Positions 44,905 through 55,574 of a stretch of 64,000 bases of DNA are shown one piece after another. The stretch is from CAYPHJ01 sp964410485. Lineage in GTDB: Bacteria; Desulfobacterota; Binatia; UBA9968. The stretch spans positions 22,965 through 86,964 of the forward strand of contig CAYPHJ010000005.1 in the NCBI GenBank assembly GCA_964410485.1, given 5' to 3'. The notes under the pieces were generated by a model. The model saw nothing but the letters and a program-made list of their open reading frames with translations, was not told where the DNA came from and did not search any database. The position numbers and the translations under genes were made by a program. Positions within the stretch are counted from its first letter, which is position 1; the number at the start of each line of letters is the position of its first letter.

Positions 44905-45669
44905 ATGGCCGTTGTGGCGATCATCCCAGCGCGCTATGGTTCGACCCGTTTGCCAGGAAAGCCGTTGGCCAAGATCGGCGGTAAGCCGATGATTCAACAT
45001 GTTTACGAGAGCACGGCAAAAGCCAAAGGGTTGAGTCGAGTGCTGGTCGCGACCGATGATGAGCGGGTCCGCGTGGTTGTCCAGGGTTTTGGCGGGGAAG
45101 TCATGATGACATCGGCCGGTCACGCCAGCGGAACCGATCGACTGGCCGAGGTGGCGCGCAAGGTGAAAGCCGAGTGGGTTGTGAACGTGCAAGGAGACTT
45201 GCCTTTTATACAAGCACAGACCATCACGCGAGCCATTCGTCCCTTGCAACGCCGGCCCTCGATCTGTATGGGTACGGTATCGACTCCAATCCATGATGAA
45301 GAAGAGTGGCGCAATCCCAACGTAGTAAAGGTGGTGCGGGACACGGGAAGTTTTGCGCTTTACTTTTCCCGTGCTGCGATACCTTACCGGCGCGCCGATT
45401 TGCTGCAAGGCACGAACGGCGCTGACCGAAAAACAATCTGGGGAAGCCGCCATATTGGTATTTATGTCTATCGGCGAGAGTTCTTGCTCAAGTTTGCCCG
45501 GCTGCGGCCCACACCGCTCGAGCAAATCGAGGGATTGGAACAACTGCGTGCTCTGGCCTATGGATACCCGATCTTCGTGGCCGATCTGGATGAGCCCTCG
45601 ATCGAGGTTGATACTCCTGAGGACCTGGCAAAGGCACGGCATTATTATGAGCGAAACGTTGACTCCTGA
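44905..45669 (+). CDS. kdsB: 3-deoxy-manno-octulosonate cytidylyltransferase
   Basis: 254 residues from ATG 44905, where the family start VAIIPARYGSTRLPGKPLAKIGGKPM begins; the open frame 22 codons upstream is not conserved. Nucleotide-binding and Kdo-binding motifs VNVQGDLPFI, LYFSRAAIPYRR, HIGIYVYRREFLLKF and EQLRALAYGY are intact. It activates Kdo as CMP-Kdo for lipid A-core assembly. First gene of the operon, downstream of a promoter and attenuator-like hairpin. Confidence 0.96.
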   Translation: MAVVAIIPARYGSTRLPGKPLAKIGGKPMIQHVYESTAKAKGLSRVLVATDDERVRVVVQGFGGEVMMTSAGHASGTDRLAEVARKVKAEWVVNVQGDLPFIQAQTITRAIRPLQRRPSICMGTVSTPIHDEEEWRNPNVVKVVRDTGSFALYFSRAAIPYRRADLLQGTNGADRKTIWGSRHIGIYVYRREFLLKFARLRPTPLEQIEGLEQLRALAYGYPIFVADLDEPSIEVDTPEDLAKARHYYERNVDS

Positions 45670-45690
45670 AGTAAGCAAGTCATCGGGTAG

Positions 45691-47412
<1,722 letters not shown>

Positions 47413-47436
47413 GCGGTCCGCCGCGGTCGCCATCCA

Positions 47437-48261
47437 ATGCACACCAAGATCGTCAAGGCAGAAGACATCGAGATGGGTGGAGGGCGAGCTCTTGCTGTTA
47501 TTGCTGGGCCCTGCGTGATCGAGAGCAGAGAATCTGCTCTCAGGCATGCTGAGTTTCTCAAAGAAGCCGCCGATCGAGTGGGTGTTCCTTATATTTTTAA
47601 GGCCTCTTACGATAAAGCTAACCGCTCATCGATCCATTCCTATCGCGGCCCTGGAGTGGACCGCGGGGTCGAGATTTTGGCGGAGGTGAAAAGAGAGGTC
47701 GGTGTGCCGGTGCTAACCGACGTGCATGAACAAAGTCAGATTAACATCGTCCGGGATGTCGCCGATATCTTGCAAATTCCCGCCTTTCTCTGCCGCCAAA
47801 CCGATTTCGTCATTGCGGTAGCCAGCTGCGGCAAGGTCGTCAATGTAAAAAAGGGCCAATTTCTTGCTCCCTGGGACATCGGCAATGTTTTGGAGAAAAT
47901 TCTTTCGACGGGCAACGATCAAGTGTTGCTCACCGAGCGCGGGGTTTCATTTGGGTATAATAATCTGGTGTCGGACATGCGTTCGCTCGTCGTCATGCGG
48001 CAGTTAGGCTATCCTGTTGTCTTCGATGCAACCCATAGTTTGCAGCTTCCCGGAGGCCTTGGCCATGCCTCTGCCGGCGAAAGGCAATATATCGGGGCTT
48101 TGGCTCGCGCCGGGGTTGCAGTCGGCATCGATGCTTTGTTCATGGAGGTTCACGAGGATCCGGACCGCGCGTTGAGCGACGGTCCTAACTCGCTGCCTCT
48201 GGCGGAGTTCGAGGGGCTACTGCGCTCGGTGAAGGAAATCGATGCCATACTGAAAGGATGA
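47437..48261 (+). CDS. kdsA: 3-deoxy-8-phosphooctulonate synthase
   Basis: 274 residues. The family motifs AVIAGPCVIES, FKASYDKANRSS, GVPVLTDVHE, IPAFLCRQTD and DATHSLQLPG are present. It condenses arabinose 5-phosphate with phosphoenolpyruvate. The cysteine in IAGPCVIES, seen in metal-dependent KdsA enzymes in place of asparagine, suggests the metal-dependent class. Followed 10 bases later by kdsD. Confidence 0.96.
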   Translation: MHTKIVKAEDIEMGGGRALAVIAGPCVIESRESALRHAEFLKEAADRVGVPYIFKASYDKANRSSIHSYRGPGVDRGVEILAEVKREVGVPVLTDVHEQSQINIVRDVADILQIPAFLCRQTDFVIAVASCGKVVNVKKGQFLAPWDIGNVLEKILSTGNDQVLLTERGVSFGYNNLVSDMRSLVVMRQLGYPVVFDATHSLQLPGGLGHASAGERQYIGALARAGVAVGIDALFMEVHEDPDRALSDGPNSLPLAEFEGLLRSVKEIDAILKG

Positions 48262-48270
48262 TGTCCGATT

Positions 48271-49260
48271 GTGACTAAAGGCGCCGTTCTGAACAGAGCC
48301 AAAGAGGTGCTGAGCATCGAAGCGCAAGGGATTCTCTCGCTCGTTGATAAACTCGACGAGAAATTTAGCGATGCCATTGAATTACTCCACAACTGCCGAG
48401 GTAAGGTGGTGGTAACCGGGCTGGGAAAATCCGGTCTGATTTGCCGGAAAATTGCAGCCACCTTCTCCAGCACGGGCACGCCCTCGCTATTTCTCCACGC
48501 AGGCGATGCGAACCACGGTGACATGGGCATAGTCAGAGAAGGGGATGTTGTCCTCGCCGTCTCAAACAGCGGTGAGACCGAAGAGATCCTCAGGTTACTG
48601 CCAATTCTCAAGCGCGTGGGGGTCCATCTAATCGCTATTACCGGCAACCACGGATCAAGTCTCTCCCGTGCGGCTGATGTGGCGCTCGATGCGGGAATTG
48701 ACAAGGAGGCATGTCCTCTTGGGCTGTCGCCGACGACAAGTACTACGGCTGCTCTTGCTCTGGGCGACGCGTTGGCGATTATTTTGTTGGAAATGAAAGG
48801 CTTCAAAGAAGAAGACTTTGCCATGCGCCATCCGGGGGGGACGCTGGGCCGCAAGCTGCTGTTGCGCGTCGATGACTTAATGCATTGCCACACTGAGATC
48901 CCGCTTGTGCGGCAAGAAACGCCGATGCAGGATGTCATCCTAGTGATTACCTCTAAACGTTTGGGGGTAACGGGTGTGATCGATGACTCGGGACAGCTGA
49001 TTGGAGCCATCACGGACGGTGATTTGCGCCGCGGGCTGCAAGCCCACGGCGACGGTTTGCTCGGTAAACGAGCGGACCAGGTGATGTCTCTCAAGCCGCG
49101 CACTATTGAGAAGGACGCCCTGGCCTCTCAGGCTCTGGCAAAGATGGAAGAGAACGTACCACGCCCAATCACCTCCCTGTTTGTCGTTAGAACGCCCGGG
49201 GAGAGCATTCCGATAGGTATTTTGCACATTCACGATCTTCTGCGAGCCGGAATCGTTTAA
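48271..49260 (+). CDS. kdsD: Arabinose 5-phosphate isomerase
   Basis: 329 residues from a GTG start. An N-terminal SIS domain (about 38-175: GKVVVTGLGKSGLICRKIA, AVSNSGETEEI, LSPTTSTTAAL) isomerises ribulose 5-phosphate to arabinose 5-phosphate, and a CBS pair (about 205-325) follows. It supplies KdsA, encoded just upstream, and lies 6 bases ahead of kdsC. The four-gene kdsB/A/D/C set is complete. Confidence 0.95.
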   Translation: MTKGAVLNRAKEVLSIEAQGILSLVDKLDEKFSDAIELLHNCRGKVVVTGLGKSGLICRKIAATFSSTGTPSLFLHAGDANHGDMGIVREGDVVLAVSNSGETEEILRLLPILKRVGVHLIAITGNHGSSLSRAADVALDAGIDKEACPLGLSPTTSTTAALALGDALAIILLEMKGFKEEDFAMRHPGGTLGRKLLLRVDDLMHCHTEIPLVRQETPMQDVILVITSKRLGVTGVIDDSGQLIGAITDGDLRRGLQAHGDGLLGKRADQVMSLKPRTIEKDALASQALAKMEENVPRPITSLFVVRTPGESIPIGILHIHDLLRAGIV

Positions 49261-49266
49261 CACCCT

Positions 49267-49806
49267 GTGAAGCGTAATCCTCCTGGCCTGCGCAAGAGAG
49301 CGGCGGGCATAGAGCTGTTGTTGCTTGACGTCGACGGGGTTCTCACCGACGGCGGCATTGTCATCGACGATCGCGGCGTAGAGGCAAAGCGGTTTGATGT
49401 TCGCGACGGTCAGGGCATTACGCTCCTGCTGCGAGCAGGTGTAGAGGTCGGCTTCATAAGCGCGCGCACATCGAAGCTCGTGGTCCGCCGCGCCAAGGAA
49501 CTTGGCGTCGCGATCGTGTATCAGGCTGTTCGCGACAAGCTCGAGACCTACAACGTAATCAAGCGTACATCAGGGCTCCGCGATGAACAGATCGCGTATA
49601 TGGGCGATGATCTCGGAGACATTCCCGTATTGCATGTGGTGGGGTTGGCATTAACCGTGCGGGACGGGTGGTCGGGTCTCAGGAACCGGGTGCATTATGT
49701 GACTCGAGCCCAGGGTGGTTACGGAGCCGTCAGGGAAGTTTGCGATATGCTACTGGCGGCTAAAGGCAAATTGGACATCCAAAAATTAGTGCGTGGAAGA
49801 CGTTAA
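49267..49806 (+). CDS. kdsC: 3-deoxy-manno-octulosonate-8-phosphatase
   Basis: 179 residues, HAD fold, GTG start. Catalytic aspartates in LLLDVDGVLTDGGI; the second motif is in GFISARTSK, and the metal aspartates in YMGDDLGDIPVL. It has no cap domain, as in the tetrameric KdsC group. It removes phosphate from Kdo 8-phosphate, completing free Kdo. Confidence 0.95.
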   Translation: MKRNPPGLRKRAAGIELLLLDVDGVLTDGGIVIDDRGVEAKRFDVRDGQGITLLLRAGVEVGFISARTSKLVVRRAKELGVAIVYQAVRDKLETYNVIKRTSGLRDEQIAYMGDDLGDIPVLHVVGLALTVRDGWSGLRNRVHYVTRAQGGYGAVREVCDMLLAAKGKLDIQKLVRGRR

Positions 49807-49850
49807 TAGCGAAAAATGTGTGTAATTTAAGCAATTTCCGTGCCTACACC

Positions 49851-49879
49851 TTTACACGCCCACGCCAGCATGTTATTTA
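49851..49879 (+). promoter_or_regulatory. Candidate internal promoter before lptC
   Basis: TTTACA (49851-49856) and TATTTA (49874-49879), spacer 17, in the 115-base AT-rich gap between kdsC and lptC. It could give lptCAB-rpoN a separate supply of transcript. A moderate match only. Confidence 0.4.
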
Positions 49880-49921
49880 TAGACAAAATTGGCATTTAGA
49901 ATCTGAGGAACCATCGCGCAC

Positions 49922-50545
49922 ATGCCAAGACGTAAAAGGCTCCTGGTTTTGGTCGTCACGTTCATTCTGTTAGGCGGCGTTGCTTACAAAGTCGGCGAGA
50001 GCATGTGGCTTTCGAGCGCCAGAGAGGTACGCCGTAACCCCTTAAGTGCGCTCGACTATCTTCCAGACTCGGCACTCTATATCCGGGATTTTCGTCGGGC
50101 CAAGATTGAAGATGGGCGCAAGGTATGGGAGCTGTTTGGCGAAGAAGCGAGTTACTCCAAAGATCAAAGAAAAGTCATCGTTAAAAAACCGCGGTTCTAT
50201 TACTTCGACACCCAGGGGGAGGCGGCAGAAACTACCGGCAACGTGGCACACCTCTTTTTCACCGAGAGGGAATTAGACAAAATGGAACTGCAAGGTGGGG
50301 TCGAAGTCAAATATCAAGGATATACCCTGAGTTCGAGTGAGGCTGTTTACCTCTCGGCCTCGAATCAGATTGTGCTACCGAATCGAACGACCGTAGCGGG
50401 CGATGGTTTGGAGTTGGAAGGCTCGCGCATGGAAGTTCAACTGAATCAAAAAACAGTGCGCATGGTGCAGGATGTCAGGTCCAGATTTGACCCCAAAAAG
50501 CTCAAGACACCGCCGGCAATATCAGAGTTTGTGAGTGAAAGATGA
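49922..50545 (+). CDS. lptC: LPS export ABC transporter periplasmic protein LptC
   Basis: 207 residues. One transmembrane helix (about 7-25) precedes the beta-jellyroll with YIRDFRRAKIEDGRKVWELFGEEA. The LptC fold shuttles LPS from LptBFG to LptA. The gene ends inside the start of lptA (ATGA overlap), typical of this operon. Confidence 0.9.
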   Translation: MPRRKRLLVLVVTFILLGGVAYKVGESMWLSSAREVRRNPLSALDYLPDSALYIRDFRRAKIEDGRKVWELFGEEASYSKDQRKVIVKKPRFYYFDTQGEAAETTGNVAHLFFTERELDKMELQGGVEVKYQGYTLSSSEAVYLSASNQIVLPNRTTVAGDGLELEGSRMEVQLNQKTVRMVQDVRSRFDPKKLKTPPAISEFVSER

Positions 50546-51108
50546 GGCGCCAACCATTTTTGATTTTGCTTTTGTGCGCGGTAGTTGCGGGCATCGGGGC
50601 AATGCCGGCTGTGGGCGCGACGGCTTCGTCCAAGGTGCAAGGCGGCAAACAAACCGGCTTTGAGTTTAGCAAGAATGATCCCATATACATAACGGCTGAC
50701 TGGATGGAAGTGGACCGCAAAAAGAATACGCTCACTTACAAAGGGCGGGTCGTTACAGTCCAGGCCGACATGACGATGAGAAGCGATGTTCTCCGAGCAT
50801 ACTACGATCCGGAGATGAAGCAGATGAAGCAGATTGTCGCTGAAGGCAACGTCAACGCTGTTCAGGGCAATCGAGTGGCCACGGGGCAGAAGGCCGTATT
50901 TGACGAGAAGAGCAAGACCGTGACGCTAACCGGCAATCCGGTGATGAGACAAGGCAACAGTCAGGTCAGCGGCATTCGGGTCATTTACTTCATTGAGGAG
51001 GATCGGGCGGTGGCGGAAGGTGATAGCAATGTCAGGGTGCGTGCGACCATATTTCCGGAGGAACTGCAACGACAGGACCAAGGAGAGGCCACCGGTAAGT
51101 CGCAATGA
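50542..51108 (+). CDS. lptA: LPS transport periplasmic protein LptA
   Basis: 188 residues with a signal peptide (1-28, ending near VGATA). The OstA/LptA jellyroll shows ITADWMEVDRKKNTLTYKGRVVTVQADMTMRSD-type sequence and VTLTGNPVMRQGNSQVSG. It bridges the periplasm for LPS. Overlaps lptC and lptB by four bases on each side. Confidence 0.93.
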   Translation: MRRQPFLILLLCAVVAGIGAMPAVGATASSKVQGGKQTGFEFSKNDPIYITADWMEVDRKKNTLTYKGRVVTVQADMTMRSDVLRAYYDPEMKQMKQIVAEGNVNAVQGNRVATGQKAVFDEKSKTVTLTGNPVMRQGNSQVSGIRVIYFIEEDRAVAEGDSNVRVRATIFPEELQRQDQGEATGKSQ

Positions 51109-51827
51109 GCGTTCTTCAGGCGGTGGCGGTGGTGAAAACGTACAATGGCCGTCGGGTTGTGGATAAGATTAACTTGGTTGTCAGGGGCGGAGAAGTTGTG
51201 GGACTGCTCGGTCCGAACGGAGCCGGAAAAACGACCACGTTTCACATTATGGTCGGTTTAGTGCAACCGGAGGAAGGAAAAGTTTTCCTCAACGGGGAGG
51301 ATATTACGAGCAGGCCGATTTATGAGCGCGCGCGCGCGGGGATTACTTATCTGCCCCAGGAGTCGTCCGTTTTCAGGCGTTTGACCGTGGAAGAAAATCT
51401 GCGCGCCATCCTCCAGACACTGGATCTTTCGGCCGAAGAACAACGGGAGAGATCGGCAACTCTGATGGATATGCTGGGGGTGCGTCACCTGGCCACCCAC
51501 AAGGCATTCACGCTTTCGGGCGGAGAACGCCGCCGGGTGGAAATCGCCCGAGCGCTGGTCCTTTCGCCGCACTTTATGCTCCTGGATGAGCCGTTCACCG
51601 GGGTGGATCCCATCGCCATCACAGAAATCCAAAACATTGTGCAAGGACTGACAGGTACTGGAATAGGCATTCTGATTACCGATCACAACGTGCGCGAGAC
51701 TCTGGGAATCTGTGGGCGGGCCTACATCGTCAATCAAGGAACCATCTTGGAAGAAGGATCGCCGGAGCAGATCGCCACGAGTCCGAAGGCAAGAAAATTT
51801 TATTTAGGAGAGGGTTTTAAGTTCTAG
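51105..51827 (+). CDS. lptB: LPS export ABC transporter ATP-binding protein LptB
   Basis: 240 residues. Walker A GPNGAGKTT, the Q-loop YLPQES, the signature LSGGERRRVEIARAL, Walker B FMLLDEPFTGVDP and the switch histidine ITDHNVRE are all in place. It drives LPS extraction with LptFG (encoded elsewhere). One base separates its stop from rpoN. Confidence 0.97.
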   Translation: MSVLQAVAVVKTYNGRRVVDKINLVVRGGEVVGLLGPNGAGKTTTFHIMVGLVQPEEGKVFLNGEDITSRPIYERARAGITYLPQESSVFRRLTVEENLRAILQTLDLSAEEQRERSATLMDMLGVRHLATHKAFTLSGGERRRVEIARALVLSPHFMLLDEPFTGVDPIAITEIQNIVQGLTGTGIGILITDHNVRETLGICGRAYIVNQGTILEEGSPEQIATSPKARKFYLGEGFKF

Positions 51828-51828
51828 C

Positions 51829-53304
51829 ATGGCTATCGAGTTACGTCAGGTTCAAAAGCAAACCCTCCAGCTCGTAATGACGCCTCAGCTGCAGCAGGCC
51901 ATCAAGCTCCTGCAGCTCTCGCGCGTCGAGCTTCAGGAGATGATCTCCCAGGAGCTGCAAGAAAACCCGGCACTTGAGGAATCACCCACCGAGGAGACGG
52001 AAACGGGAGAGCAGACGCGAACGGAAGTGCCAGCCGAAACCCTCGACCCTGTGGCGGAGCCGGTGATCAATCGGGAGCTTTCTGCAGTAGACAAGATCGG
52101 GACGCTGGACTGGCAGGAATATCTCGATACGCATTCAAACGCCATTCATGGGTCGCTGACCGCAGAGGCGAATGCCGACGACGGCGAAGGACCGCCGTCA
52201 TGGGAAAACAGCCTGACCAGAAAAAACTCACTCGAAGATCACCTCATCTGGCAGCTGCGTCTTTCACGGATGTCCGAGCGCGAAGAGGCCATAGGGCTGT
52301 ACATGATCGGCAATATCGACGAGAACGGCTATTTGGCCATCTCTTTGGACGAGGTGTGTCGGGTGACCGAGTGTTCGACGGAGGAAGCGGAAGCGGTACT
52401 CAGGCGCATTCACTTTTTCGATCCTGTCGGTGTTGCGGCCAGAGATCTGCGTGAATGTTTACTCGTACAGTTGGAGAACCTGGAGCTCAAAGACAGTCTG
52501 GCCGGGCGGATTATTGCGAATTACCTGGGACATTTGGAATCCAAGCGTTATGAGAAGCTGGCGCGGGAATTGAACGTCAGTATCGACGACATCGCCGATG
52601 CGGCGCATCTCATTGCGTCCCTGGAGCCCAAACCCTCCCGTGGCTTTGAGCAGGAGGAAGTTCGCACGGTGCTGCCGGACGTCTTTGTGGAGAAGGTGGG
52701 CAACGAGTACGTGATCTATCTGAACGATGACGGTGTGCCGCGCTTGCGTGTGAGCTCGTTATATCGCCGCATGGAGAAACAGGAAGGTGAAGCCGAGGAG
52801 CAGGCGCGCCAGTATCTGCAAGAAAAGATCCGCGCGGCCACCTGGCTCATCAAGAGCATCCAACAACGCCAGCAGACGTTATTCCGCGTAACGCAAAGCA
52901 TTTTCAAGTTTCAACAAGAGTTTCTCGATCACGGGGTGAGCCATCTCAGGCCGATGGTGCTGCGCGACGTGGCCGAAGACATCCACATGCATGAATCGAC
53001 GGTCAGTCGGGCCACTGCGAACAAATATGTCCATACGCCACAGGGACTTTTCGAATTGAAGTTCTTTTTTCAAAGCGGCCTCAAGGGAGGCAACGGCGAA
53101 GATGTTGCCAGCGAGAGCGTGAAGGAGAAGATTCGCGGCATCATATCCAGCGAGGATCCGAGAAAACCTTTCAGTGATCAACATATTGCGGCTCTATTGT
53201 CGAACGATTCGATCGATATCGCGCGCCGGACTGTGGCAAAGTATCGCGAAGCCATGGGTATCCTTCCATCGTCGAAACGGCGGCAACCCTATTTACGAAA
53301 GTAA
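51829..53304 (+). CDS. rpoN: RNA polymerase sigma-54 factor
   Basis: 491 residues. Region I is rich in Q and L (ELRQVQKQTLQLVMTPQLQQAIKLLQLS), region II acidic, the core-binding region follows, then a helix-turn-helix (LRDVAEDIHMHESTVSRATANKYVHTPQG) and the canonical RpoN box ARRTVAKYRE near the end. It needs AAA+ activators such as the NtrC-type regulator at 21223. Confidence 0.97.
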   Translation: MAIELRQVQKQTLQLVMTPQLQQAIKLLQLSRVELQEMISQELQENPALEESPTEETETGEQTRTEVPAETLDPVAEPVINRELSAVDKIGTLDWQEYLDTHSNAIHGSLTAEANADDGEGPPSWENSLTRKNSLEDHLIWQLRLSRMSEREEAIGLYMIGNIDENGYLAISLDEVCRVTECSTEEAEAVLRRIHFFDPVGVAARDLRECLLVQLENLELKDSLAGRIIANYLGHLESKRYEKLARELNVSIDDIADAAHLIASLEPKPSRGFEQEEVRTVLPDVFVEKVGNEYVIYLNDDGVPRLRVSSLYRRMEKQEGEAEEQARQYLQEKIRAATWLIKSIQQRQQTLFRVTQSIFKFQQEFLDHGVSHLRPMVLRDVAEDIHMHESTVSRATANKYVHTPQGLFELKFFFQSGLKGGNGEDVASESVKEKIRGIISSEDPRKPFSDQHIAALLSNDSIDIARRTVAKYREAMGILPSSKRRQPYLRK

Positions 53305-53327
53305 ATCACCCGAAACCGGGAGGGACG

Positions 53328-53645
53328 ATGAGCGATGTGAAAGTTGCCGTGACGTTCCGTCACACCGAGCCCACAGACGCTTTGAAGCAATACGCCGAAG
53401 AAAAGATTCACCGCATCGGAAAGTATTTTTATCGACCTTTAGAAGCCCACGTCATCCTATCCGTCGATTCCAGGCAACGGCAAATGGCCGAAGTGGAGCT
53501 GCGGGTGCACGGGAATACGATCCACAGCAAAGAGGAGACCGAAGATCTCTATGCGGCCATTGATCTGGTGATGGACAAGATCGAACGTCAGATCAAGAAG
53601 CGCAAGGAGAAGATCAAGGTCAACCGCAGAAGAGCAAAAGCATGA
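53328..53645 (+). CDS. hpf: Ribosome hibernation promoting factor, short form
   Basis: 105 residues: only the N-terminal S30AE/YfiA domain with VTFRHTEPTDALKQYAEEKI, followed by a basic tail (KKRKEKIKVNRRRAK). No long-form dimerisation domain. GGAGG lies upstream of the ATG. It inactivates ribosomes in stationary phase. Its end overlaps ptsN. Confidence 0.94.
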   Translation: MSDVKVAVTFRHTEPTDALKQYAEEKIHRIGKYFYRPLEAHVILSVDSRQRQMAEVELRVHGNTIHSKEETEDLYAAIDLVMDKIERQIKKRKEKIKVNRRRAKA

Positions 53646-54103
53646 AGATCAGCGATTTCCTGACGGTCCAAACGATCATTCCTGCGCTGGCGGGCCGGGA
53701 TAAGCAAGCCGTGTTGGAGGAGATGGCGCAATGGTTCGCGGCGCACTATGATTCCCTCGATGCGCGGCGAGTGCTCAAAGTTTTCCTCGAGCGGGAGAAG
53801 ATCAGCACCACCGCGATTGGAGAAGGGGTGGCGATCCCCCATGGGAAACTCACCGGCGTCGATCATGTTATGGGAGTCTTCGCGCGGAGTCCCGCGGGTG
53901 TGGATTTCGCATCATTGGACGGCGGAATGACCTATTTGTTCTTTGCGCTTGTCGCACCCGAAAATGCGGCTGCTGAACATCTCAAGGCACTCGCGCGAAT
54001 CTCACGTTTGCTCAAGGATAGCGGTTTTCGGCGCCGCCTGATGGAGGGTAGAAGTCCGGCAGAAATTTTTCAGATCATTACCGAAGAGGACCAGAAGTTT
54101 TGA
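53642..54103 (+). CDS. ptsN: Nitrogen-PTS EIIA component
   Basis: 153 residues. The phospho-histidine is H67 in GVAIPHGKL, with the EIIA-Ntr context (AIGEGVAIPHGK, LARISRLLKDSGFRRRL). It is a regulatory phosphocarrier that reports on nitrogen or carbon status to potassium and other systems. No hprK follows it, unlike in many relatives. Confidence 0.95.
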   Translation: MKISDFLTVQTIIPALAGRDKQAVLEEMAQWFAAHYDSLDARRVLKVFLEREKISTTAIGEGVAIPHGKLTGVDHVMGVFARSPAGVDFASLDGGMTYLFFALVAPENAAAEHLKALARISRLLKDSGFRRRLMEGRSPAEIFQIITEEDQKF

Positions 54104-54112
54104 CCTTCTGCT

Positions 54113-54979
54113 ATGGCCCATAGTCTGGATATCGTTATTGTAACGGGCCTTTCAGGATCCGGAAAAAGCACCGCCATTCGAGCGCTCGAAGACAACGGAT
54201 TTTTTTGTGTTGACAATCTTCCGGCGCTTCTAATTCCGACATTCATTGACCTCTGCCAAGGTTATCAGGAAGAGATCAAGCGCATCGCGCTCGGGGTCGA
54301 CTTGCGCGGCGGCCAATTTCTGCAGCCGTGGCCTGACGTTCTGGCGTCACTGCGTGCGGCGGGCCACCATGTACAGGTCCTGTTCTTTGACGCCTCGGAC
54401 GAAGTGTTGCTACGTCGTTTCAATGAGACCCGACGTCCGCATCCGATGGCGGCCGAACAACCGATTACCGAAGGCATCCTGCGAGAGCGCAAGGCACTCG
54501 ACGGGATGCGTGAACTGGCGGATAAAGTCATCGAGACCAGCGCGATGAATGTTCACGAGCTAAAGAGAGAAATGGAGGAGCGATTCGGCCAATCTCCCCA
54601 TGCCCGCCGCATGGCCGTATTTCTGACATCGTTCGGCTACAAATACGGTATTCCACATGACGCGGACGTTGTTCTCGATGTGCGGTTTTTACCCAATCCC
54701 TACTTTGTTAACGAGCTGCGGGAGAAAACGGGACTCCAAAGCGAAGTCAAGGACTACGTGCTGAAAGTCGAGGAAACGCGGGCCTTCCTGGATCGCCTGT
54801 ACTCGCTGTTGGATTTCGCTTTGCCGCTCTACGAACGGGAGGGAAAAAGCAGCCTGACCATTGCTCTGGGCTGTACGGGCGGCAGACACCGCTCCGTCGT
54901 TCTGGTGCAAGAACTGCAGAAAGATCTGGCTGGTAGAAATTTTCGGCTTCATGTCAGACATCGGGACGTTGACAAGTGA
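54113..54979 (+). CDS. rapZ: RNase adapter / nucleotide-binding protein RapZ
   Basis: 288 residues. Walker A GLSGSGKST at about 12-20, and the conserved C-terminal domain with VRFLPNPYFV and IALGCTGGRHRSV. In enterobacteria RapZ targets a small RNA for glmS control; in other groups the role is less clear. Sits between ptsN and ptsH. Confidence 0.94.
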   Translation: MAHSLDIVIVTGLSGSGKSTAIRALEDNGFFCVDNLPALLIPTFIDLCQGYQEEIKRIALGVDLRGGQFLQPWPDVLASLRAAGHHVQVLFFDASDEVLLRRFNETRRPHPMAAEQPITEGILRERKALDGMRELADKVIETSAMNVHELKREMEERFGQSPHARRMAVFLTSFGYKYGIPHDADVVLDVRFLPNPYFVNELREKTGLQSEVKDYVLKVEETRAFLDRLYSLLDFALPLYEREGKSSLTIALGCTGGRHRSVVLVQELQKDLAGRNFRLHVRHRDVDK

Positions 54980-55121
54980 CAAGGGCGCTGTGCGTAAGCC
55001 CATCCGGCCCGTCAACTCTAACTCTTCCCGAAGCGCGGGGAACAGGACCGTGGCTGAAGGTCTCGGGTGATTATTGCCACGAACGAGCAATCCGGACGAG
55101 GGCGCCCACGCAAGGGTTGAA

Positions 55122-55397
55122 TTGAGCAAAGTCGTCAAGAAAATAGAGATAAAAAACAAACTCGGGTTGCACGCGCGGGCGGCGGCGCTTCTGGTTCAAA
55201 CCGCCACCCGGTTTTCCGCGCATATTGTGTTGTCAAAAGACGGACAAACCACCGATGCCAGGAGCATCATGGGCGTGCTGACACTCGCCGCCACCCAGGG
55301 GAGCAAGATCCAGGTGGAGGCGACAGGGGAAGACGCGGAACAAGCCGTGCGGGCCATCGAGAGATTGATCGACAGGAGATTTAACGAGAACGAGTAG
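55122..55397 (+). CDS. ptsH: Phosphocarrier protein HPr
   Basis: 91 residues from TTG 55122, placed after AAGGG and at the normal HPr start (a TTG at 55074 would add 16 residues). The phospho-histidine is in NKLGLHARAA (H17), and the regulatory serine in DARSIMGVLTL (S48). It should be phosphorylated by an EI (ptsI) that is not in this window, and S48 would normally be the target of HprK, which is also not seen here. Confidence 0.92.
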   Translation: MSKVVKKIEIKNKLGLHARAAALLVQTATRFSAHIVLSKDGQTTDARSIMGVLTLAATQGSKIQVEATGEDAEQAVRAIERLIDRRFNENE

Positions 55398-55438
55398 AAT
55401 TCATAGAGCCATTGAGCATAGCGGATCGTCATTGGAGC

Positions 55439-55483
55439 CGCGATCTCACTCGGTTGGTCGGGCGCGGATCGCGACAGCCGAGT
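55439..55483 (+). promoter_or_regulatory. Overlapping inverted repeats in the metK leader
   Basis: CGCGATC (55439-55445) pairs with GATCGCG (55467-55473), and ACTCGGTTG (55448-55456) with CAGCCGAGT (55475-55483, one G-U). The two helices cross, so they either exclude each other or form a pseudoknot. The sequence does not match a SAM riboswitch class I recognise. Repeats this short can occur by chance. Confidence 0.3.
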
Positions 55484-55574
55484 CGTTGACATCCAGATCT
55501 GGTTGATTCCAAATCTCGTATCCGATATAGAAACTGGGTTCGCCTCGTGAGTGAAACCCGTCGGAGGTGGTTTG

